DNA of 64,000 nt from an uncultured Pirellula sp. (lineage in GTDB: Bacteria > Planctomycetota > Planctomycetia > Pirellulales > Pirellulaceae), in contig CAITIE010000010.1 in the NCBI GenBank assembly GCA_903892355.1, forward strand, positions 1-64,000, given 5' to 3'. The notes beneath the pieces were generated by a model. That model saw only the letters and a list, made by a program, of their open reading frames with translations. It was not told the DNA's origin and did not search any database. Positions 62,900 through 64,000 of this stretch are shown here, one piece after another (positions within the stretch are counted from its first letter, which is position 1; each line of letters begins with the position of its first letter). The position numbers and the translations under genes are program-made.

Positions 62900-63330
62900 A
62901 AGTCGAATGATGACCCAAAGCTAGCATTCGACGAAACGGTTGGCGGGGCTGCTTGTTGTTGCTCGCGTCGGACGAGCATCTCCCAAGTTGTCTTCTCGAT
63001 GTCGAGGATTTCTCGCATGTTGTCGACCGCGATCACGTCGTGATCGAGTTCCGCTGCGATGAGCAACTTGGAGAGGAAAACGTAGAGATCCGACTGTTGT
63101 TTAGCCAATGGATGGGACGAATCCACGATTCCGGCCAACAACTCAGAGAGGATGTCGCGGACCAAGATCACCCACTGTGCCGCCCCGCTGTAATCCTGCT
63201 TTCTCCATAAATCGCCGATCAAAATGCTCAAGCCATGGGCCTTCTGCAGAAGCAGAAAATGCAGCTTGGCCGGGCTAGCAGATTCTACTTCTTGGCGGAG
63301 AAACAGTTCGATGGCGTCTGGTTTTGTCAT
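62890..63330 (-). CDS. fliS: Flagellar secretion chaperone FliS
   Basis: The 146-residue helical protein matches FliS, which caps flagellin in the cytoplasm before export. Key parts are EVESASPAKLHFLLLQKAHG (FliS: xxxSPEKLIxMLYxG), ARDILSELL-like helix WVILVRDILSELLAGIVD, SDLYVFLSKLLIAAELD and the last helix REILDIEKTTWEMLV with the conserved Trp. The C-terminus has an extra Gln/Ala/Ser tail of about 25 residues. The frame is open to 63432, but ATG 63330 (MTKPDAIELF) gives the family length. It stands alone, as does fliM. Confidence 0.85.
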   Translation of the reverse strand: MTKPDAIELFLRQEVESASPAKLHFLLLQKAHGLSILIGDLWRKQDYSGAAQWVILVRDILSELLAGIVDSSHPLAKQQSDLYVFLSKLLIAAELDHDVIAVDNMREILDIEKTTWEMLVRREQQQAAPPTVSSNASFGSSFDFSA

Positions 63331-63600
63331 TTCCGGTGGATCAACAGCGGGAAAAAGATTGCATGCATCGAAGCAGCGACATGAATCAGCAACGCCGCGA
63401 ATCGGGCTTCGCGTGTCCGAGTTATCGACCATTACCAGCGTGCAGGCTCGCAGAAGAGTTCCCGACCCTCACAATCCCTACAACCATTACCGGTAGAATT
63501 GTTCGGAAGGGCCGGTCCCACGAAAGTCGACCACGATTAAAATCGAGCCTACTGTTGCTTCAAAATCGCGTTAACTTCCCATCCGCAGAAAGACTGTTCA

Positions 63601-63990
63601 ATGTCATTGCAAGACGATCGCGATGCTGTTCTCGATCTTACCCAAAAACTTCTCGTTTGCATCACCCGCGGTGATTGGGATACGTACAAGGAACTTTGCT
63701 GCCCTTCGTTGACCTGCTTTGAACCTGAGGCGCTCGGGAATTTGGTCGATGGCTTGGACTTCCACCAATACTATTTTAACTTGCCAGCCAGCAGCACTCC
63801 TGTACAGTCAACGATTGTGGCGCCGCACATCAGAATCATGGGGGACGTAGCTGTGATCGCCTACGTCCGTTTGACCCAAAAAATTGCGGACGGCAAACCG
63901 ATCACCGCCGCCATGGAAGAAACTCGGGTCTGGCACCGCCAGCAGGGCAAATGGAAGCACGTTCATTTCCATCGTAGCCCAGCCCGCTAA
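63601..63990 (+). CDS. CaMKII-association-domain protein (SnoaL-like fold)
   Basis: The 129-residue protein resembles the association domain of calcium/calmodulin-dependent kinase II, a cone-shaped alpha+beta fold of the NTF2/SnoaL superfamily. Typical segments are LTCFEPEALGNLVDGLDFHQ, PHIRIMGDVAVIAYVRLTQ and EETRVWHRQQGKWKHVHFHR. No kinase is attached. Bacterial stand-alone members form rings and may bind small ligands; the role is unknown. It is divergent from fliS, with a 270-bp gap. Confidence 0.9.
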   Translation: MSLQDDRDAVLDLTQKLLVCITRGDWDTYKELCCPSLTCFEPEALGNLVDGLDFHQYYFNLPASSTPVQSTIVAPHIRIMGDVAVIAYVRLTQKIADGKPITAAMEETRVWHRQQGKWKHVHFHRSPAR

Positions 63991-64000
63991 CACCACGAAT

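Overview
The window looks like a chromosomal segment of a planctomycete of the Pirellula/Rhodopirellula type. The sequence evidence is the set of families it carries: DUF1559 pseudopilin-like proteins, a DUF1501 protein paired with a Planctomycete-cytochrome/DUF1549/DUF1553 protein, a secreted Gfo/Idh/MocA oxidoreductase with a twin-arginine leader, ExbD proteins with long N-terminal extensions, and a CaMKII-association-domain protein. The genus is an inference. There are no rRNA genes, no complete tRNA and no CRISPR array.

Layout. 1-10 kb: secA cut by the left edge (- strand), a membrane-anchored protein of unknown function, fpr overlapping an MFS transporter, a Tat-exported protein, then on the - strand an orphan TAXI-type solute-binding protein, slyX and a small Arg/Asp-rich protein. 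10.6-23.7 kb: a secreted DUF1559 hybrid, a strong hairpin, then eight tightly packed + strand genes (ExbB, ExbD, zinc-ribbon ExbD, a membrane-anchored PQQ-like propeller, a TPR/SBP_bac_5 protein, an exported coiled-coil protein, a degenerate receiver, a Fur-family regulator). This looks like one envelope machine driven by proton-motive force and is the best candidate for an undescribed system. 23.7-26 kb: fliM and proA on the - strand. 26-27.8 kb: a gene-poor island with a duplicated hairpin-rich repeat, a transposase scrap and the 3' half of a tRNA-Lys. 27.8-33 kb: the DUF1501 / PSCyt1-DUF1549-DUF1553 pair. 33-34.4 kb: a second graveyard with a sulfatase-modifying-factor fragment and a longer transposase remnant with in-frame stops.

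34.4-44 kb: a universal stress protein, an unknown conserved protein, an MBL-fold hydrolase, an Mla-type lipid transporter operon (MlaE-MlaF-MlaD order), a DUF1559 pseudopilin, a TolC-like lipoprotein and an ABC ATPase. 44-53 kb, all +: a protein kinase fused to a degenerate Hsp70-like domain, a LarA-type racemase, an amino-acid permease and a large FAD/Fe-S dehydrogenase; the LarA and FAD/Fe-S genes suggest D/L-lactate or hydroxyacid use. 53-63.4 kb, all -: holB, a small membrane protein, the Tat oxidoreductase, a DoxX-like protein, an XPB helicase with its Bax1-like (DUF790) nuclease partner, glmS and fliS. The right end carries a CaMKII-association-domain protein on +.

A pattern running through the window is short degenerate tandem repeats (13-23 bp units) lying directly on or just after stop codons: after the small protein at 9.9 kb, usp, glmS and fliS, and close to the stops of the MBL and MlaD genes. 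All unit lengths except 15 and 18 bp are not multiples of three, and several units carry a copy of the stop codon.
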